Assembly: GCA_934486825.1 (NCBI GenBank) | Contig: CAKSQF010000007.1 | Coordinates: 1-64,000, forward strand | Length of the DNA stretch: 64,000 nucleotides | Direction of reading: 5' to 3' | From: an uncultured Eubacteriales bacterium | GTDB taxonomy: Bacteria; Bacillota; Clostridia; Oscillospirales; CAG-272 | In this document: piece by piece, positions 1 to 8,256 of the stretch | Numbering within the stretch: position 1 is the stretch's first letter | Layout: the number at the start of each line of letters is the position of its first letter | Program-made: the position numbers and the translations under genes | Notes under the pieces: model-generated | The model's input: only the letters and a program-made list of their open reading frames with translations | Told to the model about the DNA's origin: nothing | Database searches by the model: none

Positions 1-55
1 TCTCTCTTGTTGTTCAATTTTCAAGGACCGATCGCTGCCCTCTCTTTCGGACAGC
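1..55 (-). promoter_or_regulatory. rRNA-type leader with boxA-like element
   Basis: On the minus strand, positions 11-29 read GGTCCTTGAAAATTGAACA. This resembles the CTTTGAAAACTGAACA-type leader/boxA sequence that precedes 16S (and 23S) rRNA in Firmicutes rrn operons and serves antitermination and processing. It lies about 30 nt downstream of a consensus promoter. The assignment rests on pattern resemblance only; a tRNA operon leader is the alternative. Confidence 0.6.
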
Positions 56-61
56 TTGTGT

Positions 62-90
62 ATTATATCACACCTCCCTCTCTTTGTCAA
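62..90 (-). promoter_or_regulatory. Strong SigA promoter, probably of an rRNA operon
   Basis: Reading the minus strand, a perfect -35 TTGACA (85-90) and a perfect -10 TATAAT (62-67) are separated by exactly 17 nt. The start of transcription would be near 55, running leftwards out of the window. The perfect match and the leader that follows suggest a stable RNA operon. The rRNA genes themselves are not in the window. Confidence 0.85.
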
Positions 91-164
91 TACCTTTTTC
101 TCTTTTTTTCGTATTTTTTTTCGGATTTTTCTTATACTTATAAAAAACGAAGGCAGACGGTATT

Positions 165-842
165 ATGTTGAACTCAATCGTCAGAACGCTTATCATATAT
201 TTATCCTTAATGATAGTTATACGCCTACTCGGAAAAAGGCAGATCGGGCAATTACAGGTCTCAGAATTCATAAGCACGCTCCTACTCTCGGAAATAGCCG
301 CTGTACCGATTACCGAAAGCGACTGCTCACTTCTTACCGCGGCAATACCCATTTCGATTATATTTATCCTTGAGGCGGGCATACCCATTATACTTTTTCG
401 TTTTCCGAAGATAAGGCGACTGATTCAGGGCTCACCGAGCTATCTGATAAAATTCGGAAAGGTCGATCAGAAAGAACTTAAAAAAAACCGCATTTCACCG
501 GAGGAGCTTCTATCAATTCTGAGAACGAGCGGCATTGCCGATCCGAGCGAAATCGGATATGCAGTTCTCGAACCTTCCGGGACCATATCGGTTTTTTCCA
601 AAATAGGTCAGAGGGCGCCGACATATGACGACATGAAAAAAATCAGGACACCGAAAGAAAGCGGGATCGCACATGCACTTATTATGCAGGGCGAATACAA
701 CGAATCTGCGCTAAAAGGTCTTAAAATAAGCAAAGCAGAGGTAGACAACTACCTGAAAAACAAATGCATAGAGTTATCCGAAGTTTTTTTGCTCACTGTT
801 GATGACAGCGGGAAGAAATACATGATTGTCAGGGAAAACTGA
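165..842 (+). CDS. DUF421 (YetF/YrbG-type) membrane protein
   Basis: A 225-residue protein with the DUF421 layout: an N-terminal membrane portion of about three hydrophobic segments (residues ~5-25, 33-52, 56-80) including the family-typical RLLGKRQIGQL motif, then a soluble alpha/beta domain with LIKFGKVDQKEL and ISPEELLSILRTSGI. Family members such as Bacillus YetF and YrbG are poorly understood envelope proteins, some linked to spore physiology. It stands alone on the plus strand, diverging from the putative rRNA promoter and converging on rplQ. The ribosome-binding site is weak (GAAGG far upstream of the ATG), so expression may be low. Confidence 0.85.
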   Translation: MLNSIVRTLIIYLSLMIVIRLLGKRQIGQLQVSEFISTLLLSEIAAVPITESDCSLLTAAIPISIIFILEAGIPIILFRFPKIRRLIQGSPSYLIKFGKVDQKELKKNRISPEELLSILRTSGIADPSEIGYAVLEPSGTISVFSKIGQRAPTYDDMKKIRTPKESGIAHALIMQGEYNESALKGLKISKAEVDNYLKNKCIELSEVFLLTVDDSGKKYMIVREN

Positions 843-881
843 AAAAAGCCCTGCTAACCTTACGGTTCGCAGGACTTTTTT
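842..881. terminator. Bidirectional terminator between the DUF421 gene and rplQ
   Basis: A hairpin whose arms are A-run plus GCCCTGC and GCAGGAC plus T-run, with an additional inner AACC/GGTT pairing. It carries a T tract on both strands. It overlaps the stop codon of the plus-strand gene and follows the end of the minus-strand ribosomal operon, so it probably ends both transcripts. Confidence 0.85.
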
Positions 882-899
882 CATATAATCGCAACGAAA

Positions 900-1322
900 T
901 TATGCTTCAGCCTTTTTATCAGCCACAGCCTTCTTTGCCTTCTTTGCTTTTTTCTTATCCTCTGCGGGAGCGATTTCAAGACCCGTAAGCTTGATTACAG
1001 CCATCTCTGCGCCGTCTCCGCGACGGGGACCGAGCTTATAAACAGCAGTATAGCCGCCGTTTCTGTCGGCATATGCAAGTGCAATCGTGTCAAAAAGCTT
1101 TTTCACAACATCTTCTTTTGTTATGAATGCGAGAGCCGCACGGCGTGACGCGAGTGTATTTGCCTTTCCGAGAGTAATCATTTTATCAGCAAGTGCACGC
1201 ACTTCTTTTGCTCTTGTTACGGTAGTCTCGATCTTTCCGTTTTCAAGAAGATAGGTTACCATGCCGCGAAGCATGAGATTTCTATGCGCGGTAGGTCTGC
1301 CGAGTTTTCTGGTACCTGGCAT
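900..1322 (-). CDS. rplQ: 50S ribosomal protein L17
   Basis: 140 residues beginning MPGTRKLGRPTAHRNLMLRG, the invariant L17 N-terminus, with the family-typical GGYTAVYKLGPRRGDGAEMA near residue 90-110. L17 sits in the 50S subunit next to the exit tunnel. The last ~18 residues form a Lys/Ala-rich tail beyond the compact fold. It is the last gene of the alpha operon, 37 nt after rpoA, preceded by a good GGAGG site and followed by a terminator. Confidence 0.97.
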   Translation of the reverse strand: MPGTRKLGRPTAHRNLMLRGMVTYLLENGKIETTVTRAKEVRALADKMITLGKANTLASRRAALAFITKEDVVKKLFDTIALAYADRNGGYTAVYKLGPRRGDGAEMAVIKLTGLEIAPAEDKKKAKKAKKAVADKKAEA

Positions 1323-1359
1323 TTTAGGTTACCTCCTTATACTTTTTCGTCTGTTCCCC

Positions 1360-2376
1360 TTACTCATCCTCATGCTTGAGGTCGAGTCCGAGAGAATGAA
1401 GTTTTGCAATCACTTCTTCAAGTGATTTCTTACCGAGGTTTCTGACTTTGATCATATCTTCCTCGGTTTTATTGATAAGATCTTCAACTGTATTGATGCC
1501 TGCACGCTTCAGACAATTGAAGCTGCGCACAGACATGTCAAGTTCTTCAATGGTCATCCCCAAAACCTGTGCCTGTTCGGTCTCTTTACTTTCGACCATT
1601 ATCTGCGTTCCTCTTGTGCCCTCCGAGAGATCGGCAAAGAGGGTGAGATGCTCGCTGAGGAATTTGGCTCCGAGTGAAAGTGCTTCCTTTGCCGATATCA
1701 CGCCGTTGGTCTTTACTTCCATTGTCAGCTTATCGAAATCGGTGATCGATCCGACACGTGTTTTTTCAACGGTGTAGCTGACATTATAGACCGGCGTATA
1801 TATCGAATCGGTAAAGATCGTACCGAGTGCAGGTGCCACCGACTGTTTTGTCTTATCGGTTGCAACAAACGAATGCGAACGATCATTCGCAGCGTCAAGC
1901 GCTATCTGCTTATTACGATCCTGGGATACATATCCTCTGCCGTGATCAAAGGTAAGTTCCATATAGAATCTTGCATTTTCACTGAGTGTTGCTATATGAA
2001 GCTCGGGATTCAGAATCTCGATATCCGCGTCCTGCTTTATATCACCTGCTGTGACATCGCAAGGACCGGTCATATCAACAAATACAGTTTTAGGTCCCTC
2101 TGCATGAAGTTTCGCAACTATTCCCTTGACATTGAGAACGATTTCAGTTACATCCTCTTTGACACCCGGAACGGTTGATATTTCATGCAGTACACCGTCA
2201 ATCTTAATACTTACGACAGCGACACCGGGAAGTGAGCTCAGAAGTACTCTTCTGAGAGAGTTACCCAGAGTTGTGCCGTAGCCTCTTTCAAGAGGCTCAA
2301 CAACAAATCTGCCTTCCCTGCCGTCTTCGCTAAGTTGTTCGGTTGTTATATTGGGCTTTTCTATCATTTCTATCAC
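1360..2376 (-). CDS. rpoA: DNA-directed RNA polymerase subunit alpha
   Basis: 338 residues. The N-terminal domain (about 1-235) dimerises and nucleates polymerase assembly; it holds RFVVEPLERGYGTTLGNSLRRVLLSS-type sequence. The C-terminal domain (about 265-338) contains the helix-hairpin-helix NCLKRAGINTVEDLINKTEEDM that contacts UP elements and activators. The GTG at 2376 is chosen as start because an AGGAGGG site ends 7 nt upstream; the ATG at 2367 would be 16 nt away. It lies between rpsD and rplQ in the alpha operon. Confidence 0.97.
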   Translation of the reverse strand: MIEMIEKPNITTEQLSEDGREGRFVVEPLERGYGTTLGNSLRRVLLSSLPGVAVVSIKIDGVLHEISTVPGVKEDVTEIVLNVKGIVAKLHAEGPKTVFVDMTGPCDVTAGDIKQDADIEILNPELHIATLSENARFYMELTFDHGRGYVSQDRNKQIALDAANDRSHSFVATDKTKQSVAPALGTIFTDSIYTPVYNVSYTVEKTRVGSITDFDKLTMEVKTNGVISAKEALSLGAKFLSEHLTLFADLSEGTRGTQIMVESKETEQAQVLGMTIEELDMSVRSFNCLKRAGINTVEDLINKTEEDMIKVRNLGKKSLEEVIAKLHSLGLDLKHEDE

Positions 2377-2453
2377 AAAGATACCCTCCTTTTAGTTTTG
2401 ATGCTTTTGTTTTGGCGGTTTATCCCTAAACCGGAGCATTGCGGAGGTTTGTA

Positions 2454-3080
2454 TTACTTAGAATACAATTCTACGATAAGCTGCTCGTTGAAGTCAAAAT
2501 CGATATCTTCTCTCTTCGGAAGTGCGATTACCTTCGCGGTAGCGTTTGCCTTATCCACTTCGAGCCACTGAGGTGCCTGTGTTCCCTCAAGTTCCTCGAT
2601 AAGCTGCTTTATTCTCACCGATGACTTGCTTTCCTCTCTTACAGAGATAACATCACCGACCTTGAGAATGATAGACGGAACATTTGCTTTCTTTCCGTTA
2701 AGTCTGATATGACCGTGCAGAATGAGCTGACGCGCTTCGTTTCTGCTGGGTGCCATGCCCATTCTGTATACTACGTTATCAAAACGTGTCTCAAGAATAC
2801 GAAGCAGGTTCTCGCCGGTTATACCTTCCATATTGTCTGCCATCTTGAAATATCTTGAAAACTGCTTCTCAAGTACTCCGTAATATCTTCTTGCAGTCTG
2901 TTTTTCACGAAGCTGCAGTCCGTATTCCTTCGGCTTCTTTGCGCCTGCGCCATGCTGGCCGGGAGCTGTAGGACGACGGTCAAGTGCACATTTGCCCGAT
3001 GTGCATCTTTCACCCTTAAGGAAAAGCTTTCTGCCTTCGCGGCGGCAAAGCTTACACGAGGGTCCGATATATCTTGCCAT
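2454..3080 (-). CDS. rpsD: 30S ribosomal protein S4
   Basis: 208 residues. The N-terminus carries a Cys4 zinc site (CKLCRREG, then CTSGKC around residues 9-31), so this is the C+ form. The S4 RNA-binding domain follows (about 97-160, SRNEARQLILHGHIRLNGKK). S4 is a primary 16S binder and in bacteria represses the alpha operon through its own mRNA; no such leader was identified here. It lies between rpsK and rpoA, and a GAGG-type site precedes the ATG. Confidence 0.97.
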   Translation of the reverse strand: MARYIGPSCKLCRREGRKLFLKGERCTSGKCALDRRPTAPGQHGAGAKKPKEYGLQLREKQTARRYYGVLEKQFSRYFKMADNMEGITGENLLRILETRFDNVVYRMGMAPSRNEARQLILHGHIRLNGKKANVPSIILKVGDVISVREESKSSVRIKQLIEELEGTQAPQWLEVDKANATAKVIALPKREDIDFDFNEQLIVELYSK

Positions 3081-3104
3081 TTCTGTTTCTCCTCCTTCTT
3101 GTAA

Positions 3105-3506
3105 TCAAACGCGTCTTCTCTTAGGCGGTCTGCATCCGTTATGGGGAATGGGTGTTACATCTCTGATAAGTGTAACCTCCAGACCTGCTGTCTGAAGTGC
3201 GCGGATTGCTGATTCACGTCCCGAACCCGGTCCCTTTACATATACCTCGACCGTCTTCATTCCGTGCTCTACTGCGATCTTTGCCGCAGTTTCAGCCGCC
3301 GACTGTGCTGCAAAGGGAGTTGACTTTCTGGAGCCTCTGAAGCCCAGCTCGCCTGCCGATGCCCAAGAAACAGCATTTCCGTTTATGTCGGTAATTGTAA
3401 TGATGGTGTTGTTGTAGGTCGAGCGGATATGAGCGGCACCTTTTTCAATATTCTTACGCTCCTTGCGCTTTCTGACAACTTTTTTTGCTGCATTATTTGC
3501 TGCCAT
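3105..3506 (-). CDS. rpsK: 30S ribosomal protein S11
   Basis: 133 residues with the S11 landmarks: STYNNTIITITDINGNAVSWASAG, GSRKSTPFAAQ and the C-terminal RDVTPIPHNGCRPPKRRRV. S11 forms part of the 30S platform near the E-site mRNA path. It sits 24 nt upstream of rpsD and 16 nt downstream of rpsM in the alpha operon. Confidence 0.97.
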   Translation of the reverse strand: MAANNAAKKVVRKRKERKNIEKGAAHIRSTYNNTIITITDINGNAVSWASAGELGFRGSRKSTPFAAQSAAETAAKIAVEHGMKTVEVYVKGPGSGRESAIRALQTAGLEVTLIRDVTPIPHNGCRPPKRRRV

Positions 3507-3522
3507 CTGCTGTTTTCACTCC

Positions 3523-3891
3523 TTACTTCTTCTTATTTGCTATTGTCTTTGCGGGACCTTTACGTGTTCTCGCATTTGTTTTGGTTCTCTGTCCTCTTAC
3601 GGGCAGACCTTTTCTGTGTCTGATACCTCTGTAGCAGTTGATCTCTACCATTCTCTTGATATCAAGTCCGACATCACGACGGAGGTCACCCTCAACCTTA
3701 TAGTTCTCTTCGATTACGTCACGAAGCTTTGCTATATCGGCATCGGTCAGATCCTTTGCACGGGTATCGGGATCGATACCGGTTGCTGCGAGTATATCGT
3801 TTGCGCTTTTTCTGCCAATACCGTATATATAGGTAAGTGCAATCTCAACGCGCTTGTTATTCGGGATATCTACGCCTGCTATACGTGCCAT
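3523..3891 (-). CDS. rpsM: 30S ribosomal protein S13
   Basis: 122 residues starting MARIAGVDIPNNKRVEIALT, with the helix-two-turn-helix core (YIYGIGRKSANDILAATGI) and the basic C-terminal tail (RGIRHRKGLPVRGQRTKTNARTRKG region) that reaches the P-site tRNA. S13 is in the 30S head and contributes bridges to the 50S subunit. It follows rpmJ in the standard alpha-operon order. Confidence 0.97.
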   Translation of the reverse strand: MARIAGVDIPNNKRVEIALTYIYGIGRKSANDILAATGIDPDTRAKDLTDADIAKLRDVIEENYKVEGDLRRDVGLDIKRMVEINCYRGIRHRKGLPVRGQRTKTNARTRKGPAKTIANKKK

Positions 3892-3915
3892 TTAGTTTTT
3901 CACCTCTTCTTTCAA

Positions 3916-4029
3916 TTAACCCTGTCTCTGTTTATGCTTCGGGTTTTCGCAAATAACCATTACTGTACCCTTACGCTTGATTATCTTGCATTTATCGCAT
4001 ATTTTCTTTACGGACGGTTTAACCTTCAT
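3916..4029 (-). CDS. rpmJ: 50S ribosomal protein L36
   Basis: A 37-residue gene: MKVKPSVKKICDKCKIIKRK at the N-terminus, then a CENPKHKQRQG ending. The three cysteines and one histidine (CDKC ... C-x4-H) form the zinc ribbon of C+ L36. Length matches the family exactly. It lies between infA and rpsM, the usual position, with an ATG following a GGAATGGTG-type ribosome-binding region. Confidence 0.95.
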   Translation of the reverse strand: MKVKPSVKKICDKCKIIKRKGTVMVICENPKHKQRQG

Positions 4030-4046
4030 TATACACCATTCCTTTC

Positions 4047-4265
4047 TTATTTAGAACGCCAGGTTATACGACCCTTGGTCGGATCATATATTGAAACCTC
4101 AACGGTCACCTTGTCGCCGGGCAAGACCCATATATAGTTCATACGAAGCTTACCTGACAGATGCGCAACGATTATATGATCGTTAGGCAGTTTTACCTTA
4201 AAGGTTGCGTTGGGCATTGCCTCTACAACTACGCCCTCAAACTCAATTACATCATCTTTTGCCAG
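4047..4265 (-). CDS. infA: Translation initiation factor IF-1, probable CTG start
   Basis: A single OB-fold S1-type domain (KDDVIEFEGVVVEAMPNATF, then NDHIIVAHLSGKLRMNYIWVLPGDKVTVE) that binds the 30S A site during initiation. The only upstream ATG in frame (4283) has no ribosome-binding site, and it would add six residues foreign to the family. A GGAGGG sequence lies inside that extension, six nt before a CTG codon at 4263-4265. Starting there gives exactly 72 residues, the usual IF-1 length, reading (M)AKDDVIE. I therefore call CTG as the start. The gene lies between map and rpmJ. Confidence 0.9.
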   Translation of the reverse strand: MAKDDVIEFEGVVVEAMPNATFKVKLPNDHIIVAHLSGKLRMNYIWVLPGDKVTVEVSIYDPTKGRITWRSK

Positions 4266-4297
4266 AAGAATCCCTCCAATCATTTATACAGATACAT

Positions 4298-5050
4298 TTA
4301 ATCATATTTCGTGAGCAACAGTATACCATCCTGTGTAATGGCAACCGTATTCTCATAGTGTGCCGACAGTTTTCCGTCTGCGGTCCGCACGGTCCAGCCG
4401 TCGGAAGCCTCGATTATATCCGCGGTACCTTCGTTTACCATCGGTTCCACTGCTATAACCATACCGGGAATGAACCGCTGCCCTCTTCCGGGCGTTCCGT
4501 AGTTCGGTACATCCGGTGATTCATGCAGATCATGTCCGACGCCGTGTCCGACATACTTCCTTACGACCGAATAGCCGTTTTTTTCGGCATGCGCCTGGAT
4601 CGCGGCTCCGAGATCACCGAGTCTGTTTCCGTCCTTTATCTGTTCAATACCCTTCATAAAGCTTTCTTCGGTAACCCGGATCAGCCTTTCGGCTGCATCG
4701 CTTATCTTTCCGACAGCGTATGTTCTTGCTGCGTCACCGTGAAAACCGTCGATATAAGCGCCCACATCTACCTTCACGATATCCCCTTCCTTCAAAACGA
4801 CGTTCGGGGAAGGTATACCGTGAATGATCTGACTGTTGACACTTATACAGGCGCTTCCGGGGAATCCGCCATACCCGAGGAATGACGGTCTCGCACCGCA
4901 CTTCTCGATATAATGTCTGATCAGATCGTCAAGATGCTTTGTTGTCACGCCGGGACGAATCGCCTCACGGGCAACGAGCAGAGCCTCGCCGGTGATCCTG
5001 CCGGCTCTTTTCATTGATTCTATCTGTTTTTCGTTTTTGAGTGATATCAT
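4298..5050 (-). CDS. map: Methionine aminopeptidase, type I
   Basis: 250 residues of the pita-bread fold that removes the initiator methionine from nascent proteins. Metal-binding residues are visible in KVDVGAYIDGFHGDAARTYA (two Asp), GHGVGHDLHE (His) and MVIAVEPM (Glu). There is no N-terminal zinc-finger extension, as expected for the bacterial type Ia enzyme. It lies 20 nt after adk and 32 nt before infA in the spc part of the cluster. Confidence 0.96.
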   Translation of the reverse strand: MISLKNEKQIESMKRAGRITGEALLVAREAIRPGVTTKHLDDLIRHYIEKCGARPSFLGYGGFPGSACISVNSQIIHGIPSPNVVLKEGDIVKVDVGAYIDGFHGDAARTYAVGKISDAAERLIRVTEESFMKGIEQIKDGNRLGDLGAAIQAHAEKNGYSVVRKYVGHGVGHDLHESPDVPNYGTPGRGQRFIPGMVIAVEPMVNEGTADIIEASDGWTVRTADGKLSAHYENTVAITQDGILLLTKYD

Positions 5051-5070
5051 TCTTCATCCACCCACGTGAT

Positions 5071-5709
5071 TTACTTCACGCTTTCGATCGCGGCGAGAGT
5101 CAGCTTTGTTGTATCGGCGACCTCTTCCTGACCGAGGACTGTTTTGAGTTTGCCTTTTGATTTGTAGTAGTCTTTCAAAGGCTCTGTGAGCTCATGATAA
5201 GTCTTCAACCTGTTCAGCACGACCTCGGGGCTGTCATCCTTACGCAGGGTAAGAGCAGTTCCGTCGTTGTCGCAGGACTTGCCGTCCTTTGAAGGCTTAT
5301 ACTTTGTATGATAGCTTGCTCCGCACTTATCGCACACACGTCTGCCGCTCATACGCTCAACGATTGCTTCATCGGCAACCTCAAGCGAAACAACGACATC
5401 CATTTCAACGCCCATGGCGTCAAGCGCCTCTGCCTGTGCGACAGTCCGCGGAAAACCGTCCAGAATAAACCCGTTTTTGCAGTCATCCTTTGCAAGGCGC
5501 TCCTTGATTATTCCGATAACCACCTCATCCGGGACGAGCGCGCCCGCCTCGATATACGACTGCGCGGCTTTGCCCATCTCTGTTCCGGTCTTTATTGCTT
5601 CTCTTATAATTGCACCGGTTGAAATTGCGGGAATATCATATGTCTTCGCCGCAATTTCCGCCTGTGTACCCTTTCCTGCACCGGGTGCTCCCAAAAACAT
5701 TATTTTCAC
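5071..5709 (-). CDS. adk: Adenylate kinase (zinc-LID type)
   Basis: 212 residues catalysing ATP + AMP to 2 ADP. The P-loop is GAPGAGKGTQA (residues 7-17) and the NMP-binding segment STGAIIREAI follows. The LID domain (~125-160) carries CDKCG and SCDNDG, three Cys plus an Asp that fit the structural zinc site of Gram-positive long-form kinases. It lies between secY and map as in other Firmicutes. Confidence 0.96.
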   Translation of the reverse strand: MKIMFLGAPGAGKGTQAEIAAKTYDIPAISTGAIIREAIKTGTEMGKAAQSYIEAGALVPDEVVIGIIKERLAKDDCKNGFILDGFPRTVAQAEALDAMGVEMDVVVSLEVADEAIVERMSGRRVCDKCGASYHTKYKPSKDGKSCDNDGTALTLRKDDSPEVVLNRLKTYHELTEPLKDYYKSKGKLKTVLGQEEVADTTKLTLAAIESVK

Positions 5710-5733
5710 AATATTTTCTCCTTTTGTACCCGA

Positions 5734-7053
5734 TTACTGCAGGAAGCCCTTATAGTGACGCATCGACATCTGTGCCTCAATGTCGCGATATGTTTCAAGT
5801 GCAACGCCTATCACGATAAGAAGAGATGTACCGCTGAACGCAAGTCCGGCTATACCCGAGAGGTTCCACTTCTGAGGAAGTGCAACCGCTATCGCGTTTA
5901 TAATCAGCGGCAGACCCGCAACAACTATAAGGAAGAGTGATCCGATCAGTGTAATTCTGTTGAGTATCTTCTTTATATAGTCTGCTGTCGGAGCGCCCGG
6001 ACGTATACCGAGTATCGTTCCGCCGTTACGCTTGAGGTTATTGGATACCTCAACCGGATCGAAGGATATCAGCGTATAGAAATAGCCGAATGCGATTATC
6101 AGCACGAGATAAAGCACTATATAAAGCGGTGATGTTGCCTCAAATATTTTGAGGAATACACCCCAGAAGCCTTTATCCGATGTTTTATGTCCGAGAAGTG
6201 TTCCGATTGTTGCCGGAAGCGAAACGATCGACGAAGCGAAAATGACGGGCATTACTCCGTTCATGTTAAGCTTCAGCGGGAGGTTTGTGTTCTGACCTCC
6301 GTACATCTTTCTTCCGACGACGCGCTTTGAATACTGTACCGGTATTCTGCGCTCACTGTTGGTCACAAATATAATGAAGACAACGATTGCGAGGAAAATC
6401 AGCACACCGACAACCGCTATCGCGGTTCCCCATCCCCATTTGGAGAAGAGATTCCAGACGCCCGAGATATTGCGGGGAAATCCTGCAATGATGTTTGCGA
6501 AAAGAATCATGGAAATACCGTTTCCGATACCCTTTTCATTGATCTTTTCGCCGAGCCACATGATGATTGCGGCGCCTGCGCAGAAGCACGAAATAATTAC
6601 GATGGCTTCAAAGACACCATCGGAATAAAGCCAGCTGTTTCTTGACAGGATTCCGTAATATGCCCATGCGGTTATTACCGCAAGAATTACTGTTGCGATT
6701 CGGGTGATCTGCGTGAGCTTCTTTTGTCCGTCCTCTTCCTTCGACCAGCTCTGCCATTTCGGAATGGCAACAGTCAAAAGCTGAATGACGATAGAAGCGG
6801 TAATGTACGGTGATATTGAAAGTGCAAACAGGGTTGCCTGTGCAAGTGCCGTTCCCGAAAGAACGTTCAGATATTCAAGTATCGATCCACCGTATGTCTG
6901 CTGGAACAGCGATGCAATCTCCGATTTTACGTAGGGAACCGGGATTGCCGAACCGAGCTGATAAACAAGCAGGATCATCACTGTGAACAGAATTTTGTTT
7001 CTGATCTCTTTTGCGTTCCAGATGTCTCTGATTTTACTTATTGCTGTTTTCAC
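5734..7053 (-). CDS. secY: Preprotein translocase subunit SecY
   Basis: 439 residues with about ten membrane segments forming the protein-conducting channel of the Sec pathway. Family landmarks include the N-terminal cytosolic helix and first segment (NKILFTVMILLVYQLGSAIPVP), the plug region after it, and the cytosolic ribosome-binding loop YSKRVVGRKMYGGQNTNLPL. The start codon abuts the rplO stop codon (no gap), implying translational coupling. The gene is followed by adk 24 nt on. Confidence 0.97.
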   Translation of the reverse strand: MKTAISKIRDIWNAKEIRNKILFTVMILLVYQLGSAIPVPYVKSEIASLFQQTYGGSILEYLNVLSGTALAQATLFALSISPYITASIVIQLLTVAIPKWQSWSKEEDGQKKLTQITRIATVILAVITAWAYYGILSRNSWLYSDGVFEAIVIISCFCAGAAIIMWLGEKINEKGIGNGISMILFANIIAGFPRNISGVWNLFSKWGWGTAIAVVGVLIFLAIVVFIIFVTNSERRIPVQYSKRVVGRKMYGGQNTNLPLKLNMNGVMPVIFASSIVSLPATIGTLLGHKTSDKGFWGVFLKIFEATSPLYIVLYLVLIIAFGYFYTLISFDPVEVSNNLKRNGGTILGIRPGAPTADYIKKILNRITLIGSLFLIVVAGLPLIINAIAVALPQKWNLSGIAGLAFSGTSLLIVIGVALETYRDIEAQMSMRHYKGFLQ

Positions 7054-7497
7054 TTATACCACCTCAACAGTTCCGCCGGCAGCTTCGATCTTCTCTTTTG
7101 CACTTGCCGAGAAGATGTTTGCCTTTACGGTTAATTTCTTGGTGATTTCGCCGCGGCCGAGAACCTTGAGTCCGTCATTTTCTTTTCTGACAATACCTTT
7201 TTCAAGAAGTGTTGTCATGTCAACGACTGCGCCGTCTTCAAACGAATTGAGTGTTTCAACATTGACTATGCTGTAAACAGTTGCAAATCTTGCATTGCAG
7301 AAACCTCTTTTGGGAAGTCTTCTGTAAAGCGGGATCTGACCGCCCTCAAAGCCGGGACGAACACCGCCGCCTGAACGTGCGTTCTGACCCTTATGACCTT
7401 TGCCGGCTGTTTTTCCGTTACCGGACCCTGCGCCTCTACCCTTACGGTAGGACTTTGTTACAGAGCCTGCCGCCGGTGATAGTTCATGGAGCTTCAT
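7054..7497 (-). CDS. rplO: 50S ribosomal protein L15
   Basis: 147 residues with the glycine-rich N-terminal extension that threads into 23S rRNA (GSVTKSYRKGRGAGSGNGKT) and the globular L18e/L15 domain after residue ~70. The start MKLHELSPAAGS is typical. It lies between rpmD and secY and ends flush against the secY start. Confidence 0.96.
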   Translation of the reverse strand: MKLHELSPAAGSVTKSYRKGRGAGSGNGKTAGKGHKGQNARSGGGVRPGFEGGQIPLYRRLPKRGFCNARFATVYSIVNVETLNSFEDGAVVDMTTLLEKGIVRKENDGLKVLGRGEITKKLTVKANIFSASAKEKIEAAGGTVEVV

Positions 7498-7541
7498 ACT
7501 AATTCCTCCTTATTGGTTTTTTCAATAGCCTTCACAGTGGC

Positions 7542-7721
7542 TTACTCTGCCGTTTCTTCTACCGAAACGAGATGTGCGATCACTTTGATCTGTCCCTTTG
7601 TTGCGGGGGTATCGGCGAGAGTCTTTGAGTCACCGATCTTGCGAAGTCCCAGCGCAGCCGCTGTCTTTTTCTGTGCGGGGAGCGAACCGATAAGGCTCTT
7701 TACAAGTGTAATCTTTAACAT
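7542..7721 (-). CDS. rpmD: 50S ribosomal protein L30
   Basis: A short gene of 59 residues reading MLKITLVKSLIGSLPAQKKT, then AALGLRKIGDSKTLADTPAT and an acidic C-terminus. This is the ferredoxin-like L30 fold with the SLIG.....TAAALGLRKI signature. Its ATG follows AAGGAGG by a standard distance. It lies between rpsE and rplO, the expected place. Confidence 0.95.
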   Translation of the reverse strand: MLKITLVKSLIGSLPAQKKTAAALGLRKIGDSKTLADTPATKGQIKVIAHLVSVEETAE

Positions 7722-7736
7722 TATCTTGTATCCTCC

Positions 7737-8240
7737 TTATTTCGTTATCTCTTCTACAGAAAGTCCGCGCATTGCTGCAACTTCCTCTGCCGTGCGGAGC
7801 TGAGCCAGTGCCGCAAATGTCGCCTTCACGACATTCGTGGGGTTTGTGGAACGAAGGCATTTTGCACGTATATTCTTGATTCCTGTCATCTCGAATATTG
7901 CACGCATTGTTCCGCCTGCAATTATACCGGTTCCTTCGGGTGCCGGTCTGAGCATTACCTTTCCGGCGCCGTACTCGGCTGTAACCTCATGGGGAATCGT
8001 ATCGCCGTCAAGCGATACCTTTATCATGTTTTTCTTCGCATCTTCTATTCCTTTGCGTATTGCCTCGGGAACCTCGGATGCTTTACCGAGTCCGTAGCCT
8101 ACACGTCCGTTGCCGTCGCCGACAACCATTATCGTCGCGAAGGATGCTATACGACCGCCCTTGACCGTCTTGGAAACTCTTTTGGTCTTTACGAGCTTCT
8201 GCTGCAGGTCGAGCGTCTCTGCCTCTATATTTTTTGCCAT
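7737..8240 (-). CDS. rpsE: 30S ribosomal protein S5
   Basis: 167 residues from the ATG at 8240, which is preceded by ACAGGAGGAG. A longer in-frame extension to 8294 overlaps the upstream gene and is rejected. The N-terminal double-stranded RNA-binding domain (VSKTVKGGRIASFATIMVVG) and the C-terminal domain (TGIIAGGTMRAIFEMTGI) are complete. S5 contributes to mRNA entry and decoding fidelity. It lies between rplR and rpmD. Confidence 0.96.
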   Translation of the reverse strand: MAKNIEAETLDLQQKLVKTKRVSKTVKGGRIASFATIMVVGDGNGRVGYGLGKASEVPEAIRKGIEDAKKNMIKVSLDGDTIPHEVTAEYGAGKVMLRPAPEGTGIIAGGTMRAIFEMTGIKNIRAKCLRSTNPTNVVKATFAALAQLRTAEEVAAMRGLSVEEITK

Positions 8241-8256
8241 ATTCTCCTCCTGTTTA

